Shown here: positions 28,640 to 38,408 of the stretch, one piece after another
Position numbering within the stretch: the first letter of the stretch is position 1
Layout: every line of letters begins with the position of its first letter
Assembly (NCBI RefSeq): GCF_002288525.1
Contig: NZ_CP023067.1
Location: 1,550,001 to 1,614,000, forward strand
From: Sinorhizobium sojae CCBAU 05684
GTDB lineage: Bacteria > Pseudomonadota > Alphaproteobacteria > Rhizobiales > Rhizobiaceae
Length of the DNA: 64,000 nt
Direction of reading: 5' to 3'
The notes under the pieces: generated by a model
What the model was told of the DNA's origin: nothing
What the model saw: only the letters and a program-made list of their open reading frames with translations
Database searches by the model: none
Position numbers and translations under genes: made by a program

Positions 28640-29281
28640 ATGACCGAGACGCCAGGAACTGTCCCAGGAACCGTCATTGTCATCGATGATGATCCGGCGA
28701 TCCGCGAGGCGCTGGGCAGTCTGCTGCGTTCCGTCGGATTCTCCGTTCGTCTCCTCGCTTCTGTGGGCGACTTCCTCAAATCCGGGCGACCCGACAGCCC
28801 GACCTGTCTCGTGCTCGATGTCCGGCTGCCGGGACAAAGCGGTCTGGATTTCCAGCTCGAGCTATCTCGCGAGAATATTCAGCTACCGATCGTCTTCATC
28901 ACCGGGCACGGCGACATCCCCATGTCCGTCCAAGCGATGAAGGGGGGCGCGGTCGAGTTTCTGACGAAGCCGTTCCGCGATCAGGATTTACTCGACGCCG
29001 TTCACGTCGGCCTGGCGCGCGACCGCGCATGGCTTGACAATGAAAAGGCAATGGCGACGCTGCGCACGCGTTTCGACAGTCTGACGCCGCGGGAGCGCGA
29101 GGTGATGGCGTTGGTGGTGACCGGACGGCTCAACAAGCAGATTGCCGGCGATCTGGGCGTGAGCGAGATTACCGTGAAGGTTCACCGCAGCCAGGTCATG
29201 CAGAAGATGCGTGCTTCGTCCTTACCCGAACTCGCCCGCATGGCGGACAAGTTGCAGGTCTCGGCTGGGAAACCGGTATAG
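28640..29281 (+). CDS. FixJ/NarL-type response regulator
   Basis: 213 residues. Receiver domain with VIDDDPAIREAL, phospho-acceptor D60 in LVLDVRLPGQSG and K in LTKPFRDQ, then a C-terminal LuxR-type helix-turn-helix (LTPREREVMALVVTGRLNKQIAGDLGVSEITVKVHR). It should activate or repress transcription after phosphorylation. It is divergent from phaZ and upstream of the large hybrid kinase, which is its likely partner. Confidence 0.93.
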   Translation: MTETPGTVPGTVIVIDDDPAIREALGSLLRSVGFSVRLLASVGDFLKSGRPDSPTCLVLDVRLPGQSGLDFQLELSRENIQLPIVFITGHGDIPMSVQAMKGGAVEFLTKPFRDQDLLDAVHVGLARDRAWLDNEKAMATLRTRFDSLTPREREVMALVVTGRLNKQIAGDLGVSEITVKVHRSQVMQKMRASSLPELARMADKLQVSAGKPV

Positions 29282-29633
29282 GCAGGATCATGCCCGCGTG
29301 TAGCCCACCTCCTTCACCTTGGTACCCAACTCTTCTTCCGTGCCAATATGGTCAGATGGGCAAGGTTCACCATCATCTCCTCCCAATGGGCTGGCCCTCC
29401 TCCCAACAAAGGTCTCTTTAAGTCCTCTCCCACGGGGAGGGTTGGCTAATGTCGCAGGAAATGACGTCGCCAGACTACATCGTCGTGTGGTAAGGATCTT
29501 TTGTTTTCGCTCCGGCAAGGCTGGGCGGACGAATGTGTGCCATGTTGCTGACAATCTGTCGGGAACGCTAATTTGTTTACCGAGTCGAGCGGTTGAACCC
29601 ATCCTCTCGATTCGGCGCTGATGGAGATAGCCG
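29282..29633. other. 352-base intergenic region, no gene recognised
   Basis: It lies between the LuxR-type regulator and the large kinase. A reverse-strand frame ending at 29288 (GTEEELGTKVKEVGYTRA) looks more protein-like than chance and could be the end of a lost gene, but it overlaps the kinase start and no family was recognised. An imperfect CCTCTCCCACGGGGAGGG hairpin is at about 29429-29446. Confidence 0.35.
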
Positions 29634-32600
29634 TTGGAGGTCCTGTGGGAGGACGGCGAACGCGTGCTGTGCCGCGCACGGCGTCGGGGTGTGAGCGGCC
29701 GGTGGAACCCTGTGCTGACCGTGCTCCCCGCCGGCGAGCACCCGCCTCCCTCAAGCCTCGCCCGCCTCGCCCACGAATATGAACTGAAGGACGATCTGGA
29801 CGGTTCATGGGCCGTGCGGCCGCTGGAGTTCGTACGCGATGGCGGCCGGACCATGCTGGTGCTCGAGGACCCCGGCGGTGAGCCGCTCGCCCGATTACTC
29901 GACGGCCCGATGGATATCGACGATTTCTTGCGCATCGCCATCGGCCTCGCTGCGGCTCTGCGTAAGGTCCATCAGCGCGGTCTCGTTCACAAGGACATCA
30001 ACCCGGCCAATATTCTGGTGAACGGCGGGGGTGATGACGTGCGGCTGATCGGCTTTGGCATTGCCTCTCGCGTCTCCCGCCTGCGGCGGTCACCCGACCC
30101 ACCCGAGACCATTACGGGAACCCTCGCTTACATGGCACCGGAGCAGACCGGCCGTATGAACCGGACGGTCGACTCTCGCAGCGATTTCTACGCGCTCGGC
30201 GTCACCTTTTATCAGATGCTCACGGGCGCACTGCCGTTTGCGGCTGACGATCCGATGGAATGGGTGCATTGCCACATTGCCAGGAAGCCCTTGCCGCCTG
30301 CGGAGCGTGTGAAGGCGGTCCCCAGCGTCCTCTCCGCGATCACCATGAAGCTGCTCTCAAAAACCGCAGAGCAGCGCTACCAGACCGCCGGCGGTCTGGA
30401 GCACGACCTGCGGCGCTGCCTCATGGCTTGGGAGGCTATAGGCCGCATCCATGACTTCCCCCTCGGCGAACACGACACGCCGGACCAGCTTCTGGTTCCT
30501 GAAACGCTGTACGGACGCGAGCGGGAGATCAAGACCCTGCTCGCCGCCTTCGATCGCATCGCAGAGGGTGGCGCCCCGGAGTTGGTGCTGGTATCCGGCT
30601 ACTCCGGAATTGGCAAATCCGCCGTCGTCCGCGAGTTGGACAAGGTGCTCGTGCCGCCTCGCGGACTATTCGCCTCGGGCAAATTCGACCAATACAAGCA
30701 AGACATACCATATAACAGTTTGGCGCAGGCACTGCAGGAACTGATCAGGCCGCTGCTGGGCAAGAGCGAGGCCGAACTGGCTCCCTGGCGCGAGGCCTTC
30801 GGCGAGGCGCTCGACCCGAACGGTCAGCTTATGGTGACACTCGTCCCTGAGCTCGAGCTGCTTCTGGGCCCGCAGCCGCCTTTGCCCGAGCTGCCGCCGC
30901 AGGGCGCGCAGCGCCGCTTCCACATGGTATTCTGCCGGCTGCTTGGTGTATTCGCTCGGCCGGAACGCCCGCTGGTGCTGTTCCTCGACGACCTGCAGTG
31001 GCTTGATGCTGCGACGCTCGACCTGCTTGAGTACGTGATTACCCAGACCGAGTTGCGCCATCTGCTGCTGATTGGAGCCTACCGAGACAATGAGGTCAAG
31101 CCCGCACACCCGCTCATGCGGCGGCTGGCGGCCGTCCGCAGTAGGAGCCGACCTGTGCGGGAGATTGTGCTGGCGCCGCTCGGCCTCGAGGATCTCGGCC
31201 GGCTTGTCGCGGATGCCCTGCACTGCACGCCAGCCCGGTCCGCGCCTCTGGCCCGGCTGGTGCACGAAAAGACCGCCGGCAATCCCTTCTTCACCATTCA
31301 GTTCCTCACCGCGTTGGCCGAGGAAGGGCTGGTGGCCTTCGACCATCAGCAGGCACGCTGGTCCTGGGACCTCGATGGCATTCACGCCAAGGGTTACACG
31401 GACAATGTTGTTGACCTTTTGCTGGGCAAATTGCGCCGTCTCCCCGATGCGACCCGGGAGGCCCTGCAGCAGTTGGCCTGCCTTGGAAACGTTGGCGAGA
31501 TCGCCACCCTCAGCCAGGTTCTGGGCGAGAGCGAGGCGGTGCTCGTCGCAGCACTGCTGGAGGCGGAGCGAGCCGGGTTGGTGTTCCGGAAGGATGGAGC
31601 CTATCACTTTCTGCATGATCGCGTTCGGGAGGCAGGTTACGCGCTCATACCGGAAGGCAACCGGGCCGCTGCGCATCTCGCCATCGGCCGACGGCTGGCC
31701 GCGATCACGCCGCCGGCCGCGGTCGAGGAGCGCGTCTTCGAGATCGTCGGCCACCTAAACCGCGGCGCCGCGCTGATCGCATCGAGCGACGAACGGGAGC
31801 GCTTGGCCGAACTGAACTTGATCGCCGGCAGGCGCGCCAAAGCCTCCACTGCCTACGCCTCGGCGCTGACTTATCTCACCGCGGGGCTAGCATTACTGTC
31901 GGCTAAGGGCTGGGAGCGCCGATACCAACTCACCTTCGCGCTGGAACTGCACCGGGCCGAGTGCGAATTCCTTACCGGTGCGTTGGGGGGAGCGGAGGCG
32001 CACCTGGCTGAACTCGCACGCCGCGCCACCAGTCTGCCGGACTCGGCAACCGTGACCCGGTTGCAAGTAGACCTTTTCATGACCCTCGCTCGCAGCGACC
32101 GCGCGGTGGCAGTCGGCCTCGATTACCTGCGCCGCGTCGGCGTCGCATGGTCGCCGCATCCGACGAACGACGATGTCCGGCAGGAATACGCGCGGCTGTG
32201 GCGGCAACTCGGCGACCGTTCGGTCGACGCGTTGATTGATCTGCCCCGGATGACCGATCCGGTCGCGTGCGCGACGATGGATGTCCTCACCTCCCTCGTG
32301 TCGCCGGCCCTGTTCACCGACGAGAATCTGCGCTGCCTCGTCATCGGTCGCATGGGGAATCTCAGCCTGGAGCACGGCAACAGCGACGCGTCGTGCTACG
32401 CCTACACCGCGGTGGGCAACGTGCTGGGGTTGTTTTTCGGCGACTACAAGGCTGCATTCCGCTTCGGTGAGCTTGGGCTCGATATGGCGGAGCGGAGTGG
32501 AGTGGACCGCCTCAAGGCCCGCGTCTACCTAGCCTTCGGAAACCTTGCGAAACCGTCCCTGCAGCATTTCACCACGGGCCGCCCGCTCGCACGCCATGCC

Positions 32601-35189
32601 TTCGACGTGGCACTGCGGGCCGGTGATCCGACCTACGCGGCCTTCAGCTGCAACAATATCCTCACCCAGCTACTGGCCATCGGCAACCCGCTTGCCGAAG
32701 TGCAGCGCGAAGCGGAGGCCGGACTCGACTTCGCGCGCCAGTCGAAGTTCGGGCTCGTCGTCGACCTCATAACTGCTCAGTTCGGGCTTGTCCGAACTCT
32801 CCAGGGCAAAACCGCAATATTTGGCTCCTTCAACGGTGGCGGCTTCGACGAGGCTCGGTTCGAGCAGCATCTGGACGAGGATCCACGCCTGTCGATCGCC
32901 GCCTGCCTGTACTGGATCCGTAAGCTACAGGCACGCCTGTTCGCCGGCGACTATGCCGCCGCCGCGTCCGCGGCGACAGAAGCAGAACGACTGCTCTGGA
33001 TGTCGCCAGCCATTTTTGAGAGGGCGGAGTATCATCTATATGCTGCATTGGCGCGGGCCGCCCTCTATGACTCGGCCCCGGCTGCGGCGCGCGCTGACCA
33101 TACCAAGGCCTTGGCCGTCCACCAACGCCGGCTCCAGGAGTGGGCAGAACACTGCCCGGAAAACTTCGCGAGCCGCGCCGCGCTAGTCGGCGCCGAGATC
33201 GCCCGCCTCAAACGGCGGCGCCTTGAGGCCGAGCGCCTCTACGACCAGGCCATCCGCTCTGCCCGCCACAACGGTTTGATTCACAACGAGGCGCTGGCTT
33301 GCGAACTGGCCGGGCGTTACTACGCGGCCAGTGGCTTGGAGATCAATTCCCGTGCCCTTCTGCGACGGGCCCGGCAGTGCTACCTGAGTTGGGGGGCTGA
33401 CGCCAAGGTCGAGCAGATCGATGCATTGTATCCGCACTTGGGGGAGGACGAGACCGCACCTGCTCCGACGAGATCGATCGGAGCACCGATCGAACGGCTT
33501 GATCTCGCCACCGTGATCAAGGTGTCGCAAGCCGTCTCGGGCGAGATCGTCCTCGAAAAGCTGATTGAAACGGTCTTGCGCACCGCTATTGAGCAGGCGG
33601 GAGCCGAGCGCGGCCTGTTGATCTTGTCGCATGGCGGTGAAGCACGGATCACGGCGGAGGCGACGACCTGCGGCGACACGGTCGTTGTGCAGTCCTGCGA
33701 CGGGCTCGTGACAGCGGAGACACTGCCGGTCACCGTCCTTCATTATGTATTGCGCACAAAGGAGAGCGTGGTTCTCGGTGACGCTACGGCTCAGAACCCA
33801 TTTTCGGCGGACCCGTACATCCGTCAACAACAAGCGCGTTCCGTTCTCTGCCTGCCGTTGCTCAACCAGGGTCAGTTGACCGGAGTGCTCTATCTCGAGA
33901 ACAACCTCGCGCCTCGGATCTTCGCGTCGGCCCGAATTGCGGTGCTGAAGCTGCTCGCGTCACAGGCAGCGATATCCTTGGAAAACTCCAGATTGTACCG
34001 GGATCGCGCAGAAAGCGAAGCCAAAATCCGTCGCCTAGTCGACGCCAACATCATCGGAATCGTTCTCTGGAATACCGAAGGTCGAATTCTTGAAGCCAAT
34101 GACGCTTTTCTCCGTATCGTTGGATATGACCGGGAGGATCTTGCCTCAGGTCGGCTATGCTGGACGGGCCTGACGCCGGTCGAATGGAGCGACCGCGATG
34201 CACGGACCCACGCGGAGCTGGAGATGATCGGGGCAGTCCAACCGTTCGAGAAAGAGTATTTTCGGAAAGATGGCAGCCGCGTACCGGTCCTGATCGGCGG
34301 CGCAATTTTCGAGGAACGTAGCGACGAAGGTGTCTCTTTCGTGCTCGATCTGACGGAGCGCCGGCGGGCGGAAGAGGCGCTACGCGAGAGCGAGCAAGCC
34401 CTGCGCGAGGCGCAGGGGCAACTGGCGCACGCAAACCGCGTCGCCACGATGGGACAGCTCACAGCCTCTATCGCCCATGAAGTCAACCAACCGATCGCCG
34501 CGTCGGTTACCAACGCCCAGGCCGCCCTGCGCTGGCTGGGCGCCCATCCGCCCAATCTGGAGGAGGTGGCACAGGCGCTCGGCCGGATCGTGGGAAACGC
34601 CAACCGAGCCGGAGAAGTGATCGGTCGGATCCGCGCCTTGGTCAAGAAGGAACCGCCTTTGAAGGTGCAGTTCGACCTCAATGAAGCCGTGAGCCACGTG
34701 ATCGCCCTGTCTCACGGCGAAGTACGCCGACAGGCAGTCTCGCTGCGGAGCGAGTTCTCAACTAGCCTGCCGTACGTGAAAGGAGATCGCGTTCAATTGC
34801 AGCAGGTGATCCTAAATCTGATCATGAACGCCATCGAGGCGATGAGCGAGATCGATGAAGGAGAGCGCGAGCTGCGGATCAGCACCGAAACAGAGACTTC
34901 AGGAGATGTGACTGTTAGGATACGGGACACGGGTCCTGGGGTGGATCCGCTGGGTATGGACCGCGTGTTTGAGGCCTTTTACACCACCAAATCCAGCGGC
35001 ATGGGCATGGGACTGTCGATTTGCCGTTCGATCATCGAAGCTCACGGTGGACGGTTGTGGGTTAGCGCGAATGAACCTCGCGGGGCCGTGTTTCAGTTCA
35101 CCCTACCTGTCGACCGGGATGAAATCGCAGGCGAGGAGTATCCCGCCCAAACGGCAGTGTCGGGAACTACAGCACCGCCCGTCTTGTAG
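29634..35189 (+). CDS. Hybrid pseudokinase - AAA ATPase - GAF - PAS - histidine kinase
   Basis: 1851 residues from a TTG with GGAG six bases upstream. Order: Ser/Thr-kinase-like domain (1-270), AAA/NACHT-like ATPase (Walker A GYSGIGKS 322-329, Walker B LVLFLDDLQWLD 447-458), a long helical repeat region (~550-1270), GAF (~1295-1450), PAS (~1462-1578), and a histidine kinase with H1615 in SIAHEVNQP plus N and G boxes (NLIMNAIEAM, DTGPGV, GMGMGLS). The Ser/Thr domain keeps HKDINPANIL, but the DFG aspartate is glycine (LIGFG, 140-142) and the VAIK lysine is replaced (VLTVL), so it is probably a pseudokinase. The architecture is known in rhizobia. The stop codon lies inside a RIME copy. Confidence 0.9.
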   Translation: MEVLWEDGERVLCRARRRGVSGRWNPVLTVLPAGEHPPPSSLARLAHEYELKDDLDGSWAVRPLEFVRDGGRTMLVLEDPGGEPLARLLDGPMDIDDFLRIAIGLAAALRKVHQRGLVHKDINPANILVNGGGDDVRLIGFGIASRVSRLRRSPDPPETITGTLAYMAPEQTGRMNRTVDSRSDFYALGVTFYQMLTGALPFAADDPMEWVHCHIARKPLPPAERVKAVPSVLSAITMKLLSKTAEQRYQTAGGLEHDLRRCLMAWEAIGRIHDFPLGEHDTPDQLLVPETLYGREREIKTLLAAFDRIAEGGAPELVLVSGYSGIGKSAVVRELDKVLVPPRGLFASGKFDQYKQDIPYNSLAQALQELIRPLLGKSEAELAPWREAFGEALDPNGQLMVTLVPELELLLGPQPPLPELPPQGAQRRFHMVFCRLLGVFARPERPLVLFLDDLQWLDAATLDLLEYVITQTELRHLLLIGAYRDNEVKPAHPLMRRLAAVRSRSRPVREIVLAPLGLEDLGRLVADALHCTPARSAPLARLVHEKTAGNPFFTIQFLTALAEEGLVAFDHQQARWSWDLDGIHAKGYTDNVVDLLLGKLRRLPDATREALQQLACLGNVGEIATLSQVLGESEAVLVAALLEAERAGLVFRKDGAYHFLHDRVREAGYALIPEGNRAAAHLAIGRRLAAITPPAAVEERVFEIVGHLNRGAALIASSDERERLAELNLIAGRRAKASTAYASALTYLTAGLALLSAKGWERRYQLTFALELHRAECEFLTGALGGAEAHLAELARRATSLPDSATVTRLQVDLFMTLARSDRAVAVGLDYLRRVGVAWSPHPTNDDVRQEYARLWRQLGDRSVDALIDLPRMTDPVACATMDVLTSLVSPALFTDENLRCLVIGRMGNLSLEHGNSDASCYAYTAVGNVLGLFFGDYKAAFRFGELGLDMAERSGVDRLKARVYLAFGNLAKPSLQHFTTGRPLARHAFDVALRAGDPTYAAFSCNNILTQLLAIGNPLAEVQREAEAGLDFARQSKFGLVVDLITAQFGLVRTLQGKTAIFGSFNGGGFDEARFEQHLDEDPRLSIAACLYWIRKLQARLFAGDYAAAASAATEAERLLWMSPAIFERAEYHLYAALARAALYDSAPAAARADHTKALAVHQRRLQEWAEHCPENFASRAALVGAEIARLKRRRLEAERLYDQAIRSARHNGLIHNEALACELAGRYYAASGLEINSRALLRRARQCYLSWGADAKVEQIDALYPHLGEDETAPAPTRSIGAPIERLDLATVIKVSQAVSGEIVLEKLIETVLRTAIEQAGAERGLLILSHGGEARITAEATTCGDTVVVQSCDGLVTAETLPVTVLHYVLRTKESVVLGDATAQNPFSADPYIRQQQARSVLCLPLLNQGQLTGVLYLENNLAPRIFASARIAVLKLLASQAAISLENSRLYRDRAESEAKIRRLVDANIIGIVLWNTEGRILEANDAFLRIVGYDREDLASGRLCWTGLTPVEWSDRDARTHAELEMIGAVQPFEKEYFRKDGSRVPVLIGGAIFEERSDEGVSFVLDLTERRRAEEALRESEQALREAQGQLAHANRVATMGQLTASIAHEVNQPIAASVTNAQAALRWLGAHPPNLEEVAQALGRIVGNANRAGEVIGRIRALVKKEPPLKVQFDLNEAVSHVIALSHGEVRRQAVSLRSEFSTSLPYVKGDRVQLQQVILNLIMNAIEAMSEIDEGERELRISTETETSGDVTVRIRDTGPGVDPLGMDRVFEAFYTTKSSGMGMGLSICRSIIEAHGGRLWVSANEPRGAVFQFTLPVDRDEIAGEEYPAQTAVSGTTAPPVL

Positions 35190-35272
35190 GACGCGCAAAA
35201 GTCGCTGTAGCACTTTGAATTTCCGCATGCCTTTACCCTTAAATCGAGGTCGATTAAGGAGACATGCAGTAG
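35167..35272. repeat. RIME variant copy 4 (reverse orientation)
   Basis: It begins CTACAGCACCGCCCGTC and ends with the variant second palindrome CCTTAAATCGAGGTCGATTAAGG flanked by GCATGCC/GACATGCAG arms. The last eight codons of the hybrid kinase lie within it, including the stop codon at 35187-35189. Confidence 0.88.
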
Positions 35273-35366
35273 GGCCAAACGGCTGGCCGAACCCCCTTGC
35301 AGTGTAGATCCTTCGAGGAAGGGAGACGGCCGGGTGGCCGGATTGAATTCGCCACTATCACGTGGG

Positions 35367-35384
35367 GTCATCGGGCCCGATGAC
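35367..35384. promoter_or_regulatory. 18-base perfect palindrome before the ABC importer
   Basis: GTCATCGGGCCCGATGAC is a perfect dyad immediately upstream of the ribosome site (AGGAGGAG, 35388-35395) of the binding-protein gene. It could be a repressor operator, or fold in the mRNA as a hairpin next to the ribosome site. No cognate regulator gene is adjacent. Confidence 0.5.
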
Positions 35385-35397
35385 GAAGGAGGAGACC

Positions 35398-36633
35398 ATG
35401 GGCATCCACAAATACTCTCTGCTGGGCGGCGCTTTCGCGCTTGCGTGCGTCTTAGGTTTATACGCTCCGGCCCAGGCGGAGGACGTGACGATCACCGTCT
35501 GGTCGCAGGATCGAGACGTTCGGCCGGCGCCGAACCTGGTTGCCGACTACAACAAGCTTAATACGGGCATCAAAGTCGAGTACCGGGAGGTTCCGTTTGA
35601 CGATCTGGTCAACGAGGCGCTGCGTGCGTATTCCACTGGCCAGGCTCCGGATATCATCGCGGTTGACAATCCGGAACACGCGCTCTTCGCCTCGCGCGGG
35701 GCCTTTCTCGACCTGACCGATATGATCGCGAAGTCTACGGTGATCAAGCCGGAAAACTACTTCCCCGGCCCGCTCGCCTCCACCATGTGGAAAGACAGGC
35801 ATTATGGCGTTCCCAAGGCGACGAATACGATCGCGCTCTACTACAACAAGGACATGTTCAAAGCGAAGGGCCTTGATCCCGACAGGCCGCCACAGACATG
35901 GGCCGAACTGGTGGACGCCGCCCGAAAGCTGACGGATCCGGCTGCCAATGTCTACGGCATAGCCTTTTCGGCCAAGGCGAGCGAGGAGGGCACGTTCCAG
36001 TTCCTCCCCTGGGCTCAGATGGCCGGTGCCACCTACGAGAACATCAACACCGATGGCGCGGTCAAAGCGCTCGAACTCTGGAAAACGTTTCTTGACGAGA
36101 GGCTTGCTTCCCCGGATACGCTGACGCGCGGTCAGTCGGACTCGACCGGCACCTTCAATTCGGGAAACGCGGCCATGGCAATTTCCGGCCCCTGGGAGCT
36201 CGACCGCATGGTTGCCGAAGCAAAGTTCGACTGGGGCGTGACGTTGCTGCCGGTGCCGGAAGAGGGAGCCGAACGGTCCTCTTCCATGGGCGACTTCAAC
36301 TGGGCGATCTTCTCCAGCACGAAGCATCCTGACGAGGCTTTCAAGGTGCTGGAATATTTCGTCTCCCAGGATGACCGCATGTTCGGGGATTTCGGCCTGC
36401 TCCCGGCCCGAGCCGATATCGCTGTCGCAGAGACCGGCCAGCCGCTCAAGGATGCAGCGCTCAAGGTCTTTGTCGAGCAGCTCAAATACGCCAAGCCTCG
36501 GGGGCCGCATCCTGAATGGCCGAAGATCTCCAAGGCAATCCAGGATGCCATTCAATCGGCACTTACCGGTCAGATGTCTTCCAAGGAAGCGCTTGATCAG
36601 GCAGCGAAAAAGATCAAGGCCGTGCTCGGCTGA
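35398..36633 (+). CDS. Sugar ABC transporter substrate-binding protein
   Basis: 411 residues from the ATG at 35398, which has a very strong ribosome site. A signal peptide is likely cut after AQA (residue 27). The mature protein is a family 1 (MalE/UgpB-like) solute-binding protein: [60 protein letters not shown]. It should capture a sugar or sugar derivative in the periplasm and deliver it to the two permeases that follow. The ligand cannot be predicted. Confidence 0.93.
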   Translation: MGIHKYSLLGGAFALACVLGLYAPAQAEDVTITVWSQDRDVRPAPNLVADYNKLNTGIKVEYREVPFDDLVNEALRAYSTGQAPDIIAVDNPEHALFASRGAFLDLTDMIAKSTVIKPENYFPGPLASTMWKDRHYGVPKATNTIALYYNKDMFKAKGLDPDRPPQTWAELVDAARKLTDPAANVYGIAFSAKASEEGTFQFLPWAQMAGATYENINTDGAVKALELWKTFLDERLASPDTLTRGQSDSTGTFNSGNAAMAISGPWELDRMVAEAKFDWGVTLLPVPEEGAERSSSMGDFNWAIFSSTKHPDEAFKVLEYFVSQDDRMFGDFGLLPARADIAVAETGQPLKDAALKVFVEQLKYAKPRGPHPEWPKISKAIQDAIQSALTGQMSSKEALDQAAKKIKAVLG

Positions 36634-36667
36634 AAAAGAAAAATGTTCGCAGCGAAGGTGGGCGTCC

Positions 36668-37570
36668 ATGAAGGGGATCTTGTCCAGTATCGTCGATGGC
36701 AAGGGATTCGACATTGCGCTCGTTGCGCTACCGCTCACCTTCCTGGTTACCCTTTCCGGACTGCCGCTCATCTACAACGTATTGATGAGTTTTCAGCAAG
36801 TGGACCTGTTCAGCCTGGGAACCTTCTGGCGACCCTTCGTAGGCCTCAAGAATTACGCCGAACTCTTCGCGCAGCCGGAAACCTGGCCGATCTTCGCCAA
36901 CACGGCCATATTCGTCGTCTCATCCATTGTCGGCCAGTTCCTGATCGGTTTCGGGCTGGCCCTCTTCTTCTGGACAAATTTTCCGGGCGCCAGCTGGCTG
37001 CGTGGCCTTTTCCTGGTTTCCTGGGTGATGCCGGGTCTCGTCGTCGGGGCGATCTGGAACTGGATTCTCTCGGGTGACTTCGGCGTCCTGAATTTCCTCT
37101 TGCGCGAAAGTGGCCTGACCAATGGCAATATCTTCTGGCGATCTGACCCGAACTACTCACTGTGGGGAGTAATCGTCGCGAATATCTGGTTCGGAACTTC
37201 CTTTAACATGATCCTTCTGTCGGTCGGCCTGTCGGCCATTCCATCCGACCTCTATGAAGCCGCAGAACTTGACGGTGCGAATGCGTGGCAGCGTTTCCGG
37301 ACCATCACCCTGCCGATGATGCGCTCCTCGATCGGTGCGCTCATGGCGCTCGGGCTCATCTTCACGCTGCAGCAGTTCGATCTCTTCGCAGCCATTACCA
37401 ACGGCGGACCGAACAACTCCTCCAATGTCGCCCAGTACTGGGCCTGGGAACTGTCCTTCCGCCAGTACGACTTCGCCAAGGGCGCGACGGTCTCCGTTAT
37501 CATGATCGTATTCGTGATCCTCGCCTCGATCGTTTATGTCCGATCGACGCGCCATGAGGTGCGACGATGA
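36668..37570 (+). CDS. Sugar ABC transporter permease (MalF type)
   Basis: 300 residues from the ATG at 36668. The open frame extends back into the binding-protein gene but that part is out of frame with it. About six membrane segments, and the EAA loop that contacts the ATPase is EAAELDGANAWQRFRTITLP. It follows the binding-protein gene by 34 bases and overlaps the next permease by four bases (ATGA). Confidence 0.93.
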   Translation: MKGILSSIVDGKGFDIALVALPLTFLVTLSGLPLIYNVLMSFQQVDLFSLGTFWRPFVGLKNYAELFAQPETWPIFANTAIFVVSSIVGQFLIGFGLALFFWTNFPGASWLRGLFLVSWVMPGLVVGAIWNWILSGDFGVLNFLLRESGLTNGNIFWRSDPNYSLWGVIVANIWFGTSFNMILLSVGLSAIPSDLYEAAELDGANAWQRFRTITLPMMRSSIGALMALGLIFTLQQFDLFAAITNGGPNNSSNVAQYWAWELSFRQYDFAKGATVSVIMIVFVILASIVYVRSTRHEVRR

Positions 37571-38394
37571 GGCACCCCTTCCGGGAAAAGCTGATGCTGG
37601 CGGTGGCGCTTGTGTTCACTGCCATCTACCTGTTCCCGCTTTACTGGATGTACGTCACCGCGCTTAAATCCGGCTCGGCGATATTCGCAAGTCCTCCGGC
37701 TTTCTGGCCGGCCGACCCCCAGTGGCATATCTATGCCGAGGTCTGGCAGAGCCGCAACATGGGCCGCTACATCTGGAACTCGCTGGTCATTGCTTTCGGT
37801 GCCGTCGCCATGATCTCTGTACTTGGCGTCGGTTGTGCCTATGTGCTGGCCCGCTACCGAAATGGCTGGGTGGATGTCACGCTCTTCCTCATTCTCATGC
37901 TGCAGGTCCTACCCGCATCGCTGATGATCACGCCGATCTTCGTCGGTTTCTCACAGACCGGCCTGCTCGAGTACCCTCGTCTCGCGGTTACCCTGGCGAT
38001 CGCCGCCAAGAGTATGCCCTTCTTCGTCGTGCTGGTGCGCACGGCCTTCCTGAGCGTTCCGCAGGAGTTGGAGGAGGCGGGACTTGTGGACGGAGATTCT
38101 CGCGTCGGAGCGTTTTTCCGTATCGCCCTGCCGCTCGCCCGGAACGGCATCGTGGTCAGCGCCCTCTTGATCTTCATGCAAGCCTTCGGCGAGTTCGTCT
38201 ATTCAAGGTCCATAATCCAGAGGGCCGAGTTGCAACCGGCCAGCATCGGGCTCAACAGCTTCATGGGGCCTAACACCAACGAATGGAATGGCATCATGGC
38301 CTATGCCACCATCTATGTAACCCCCATACTGGTCGCCTTCGTTCTCCTGCAGCGGGGCATCATCTCCGGCCTCACCTCGGGCGCCTTGAGGTAA
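37567..38394 (+). CDS. Sugar ABC transporter permease (MalG type)
   Basis: 275 residues, about six membrane segments, EAA loop EEAGLVDGDSRVGAFFRIALPLA. It partners with the preceding permease. No ATP-binding subunit gene follows: the next gene is a convergent flavin reductase 14 bases away. The importer must borrow a MsmK/UgpC-type ATPase encoded elsewhere, or the operon has lost it. Confidence 0.92.
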   Translation: MRHPFREKLMLAVALVFTAIYLFPLYWMYVTALKSGSAIFASPPAFWPADPQWHIYAEVWQSRNMGRYIWNSLVIAFGAVAMISVLGVGCAYVLARYRNGWVDVTLFLILMLQVLPASLMITPIFVGFSQTGLLEYPRLAVTLAIAAKSMPFFVVLVRTAFLSVPQELEEAGLVDGDSRVGAFFRIALPLARNGIVVSALLIFMQAFGEFVYSRSIIQRAELQPASIGLNSFMGPNTNEWNGIMAYATIYVTPILVAFVLLQRGIISGLTSGALR

Positions 38395-38408
38395 TCTCCA
38401 TCGAGAAC

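Noticed and set aside
29288-29941. A reverse-strand 217-codon frame ending GTEEELGTKVKEVGYTRA
   Set aside because: The C-terminal end looks protein-like, but most of the frame is antisense to the kinase start and no transposase or other family could be recognised. It is mentioned only as a possible remnant in the intergenic entry.
30666-31754. A 362-codon reverse frame inside the hybrid kinase gene
   Set aside because: It is an antisense shadow. The plus-strand frame has Walker motifs at exactly this place.
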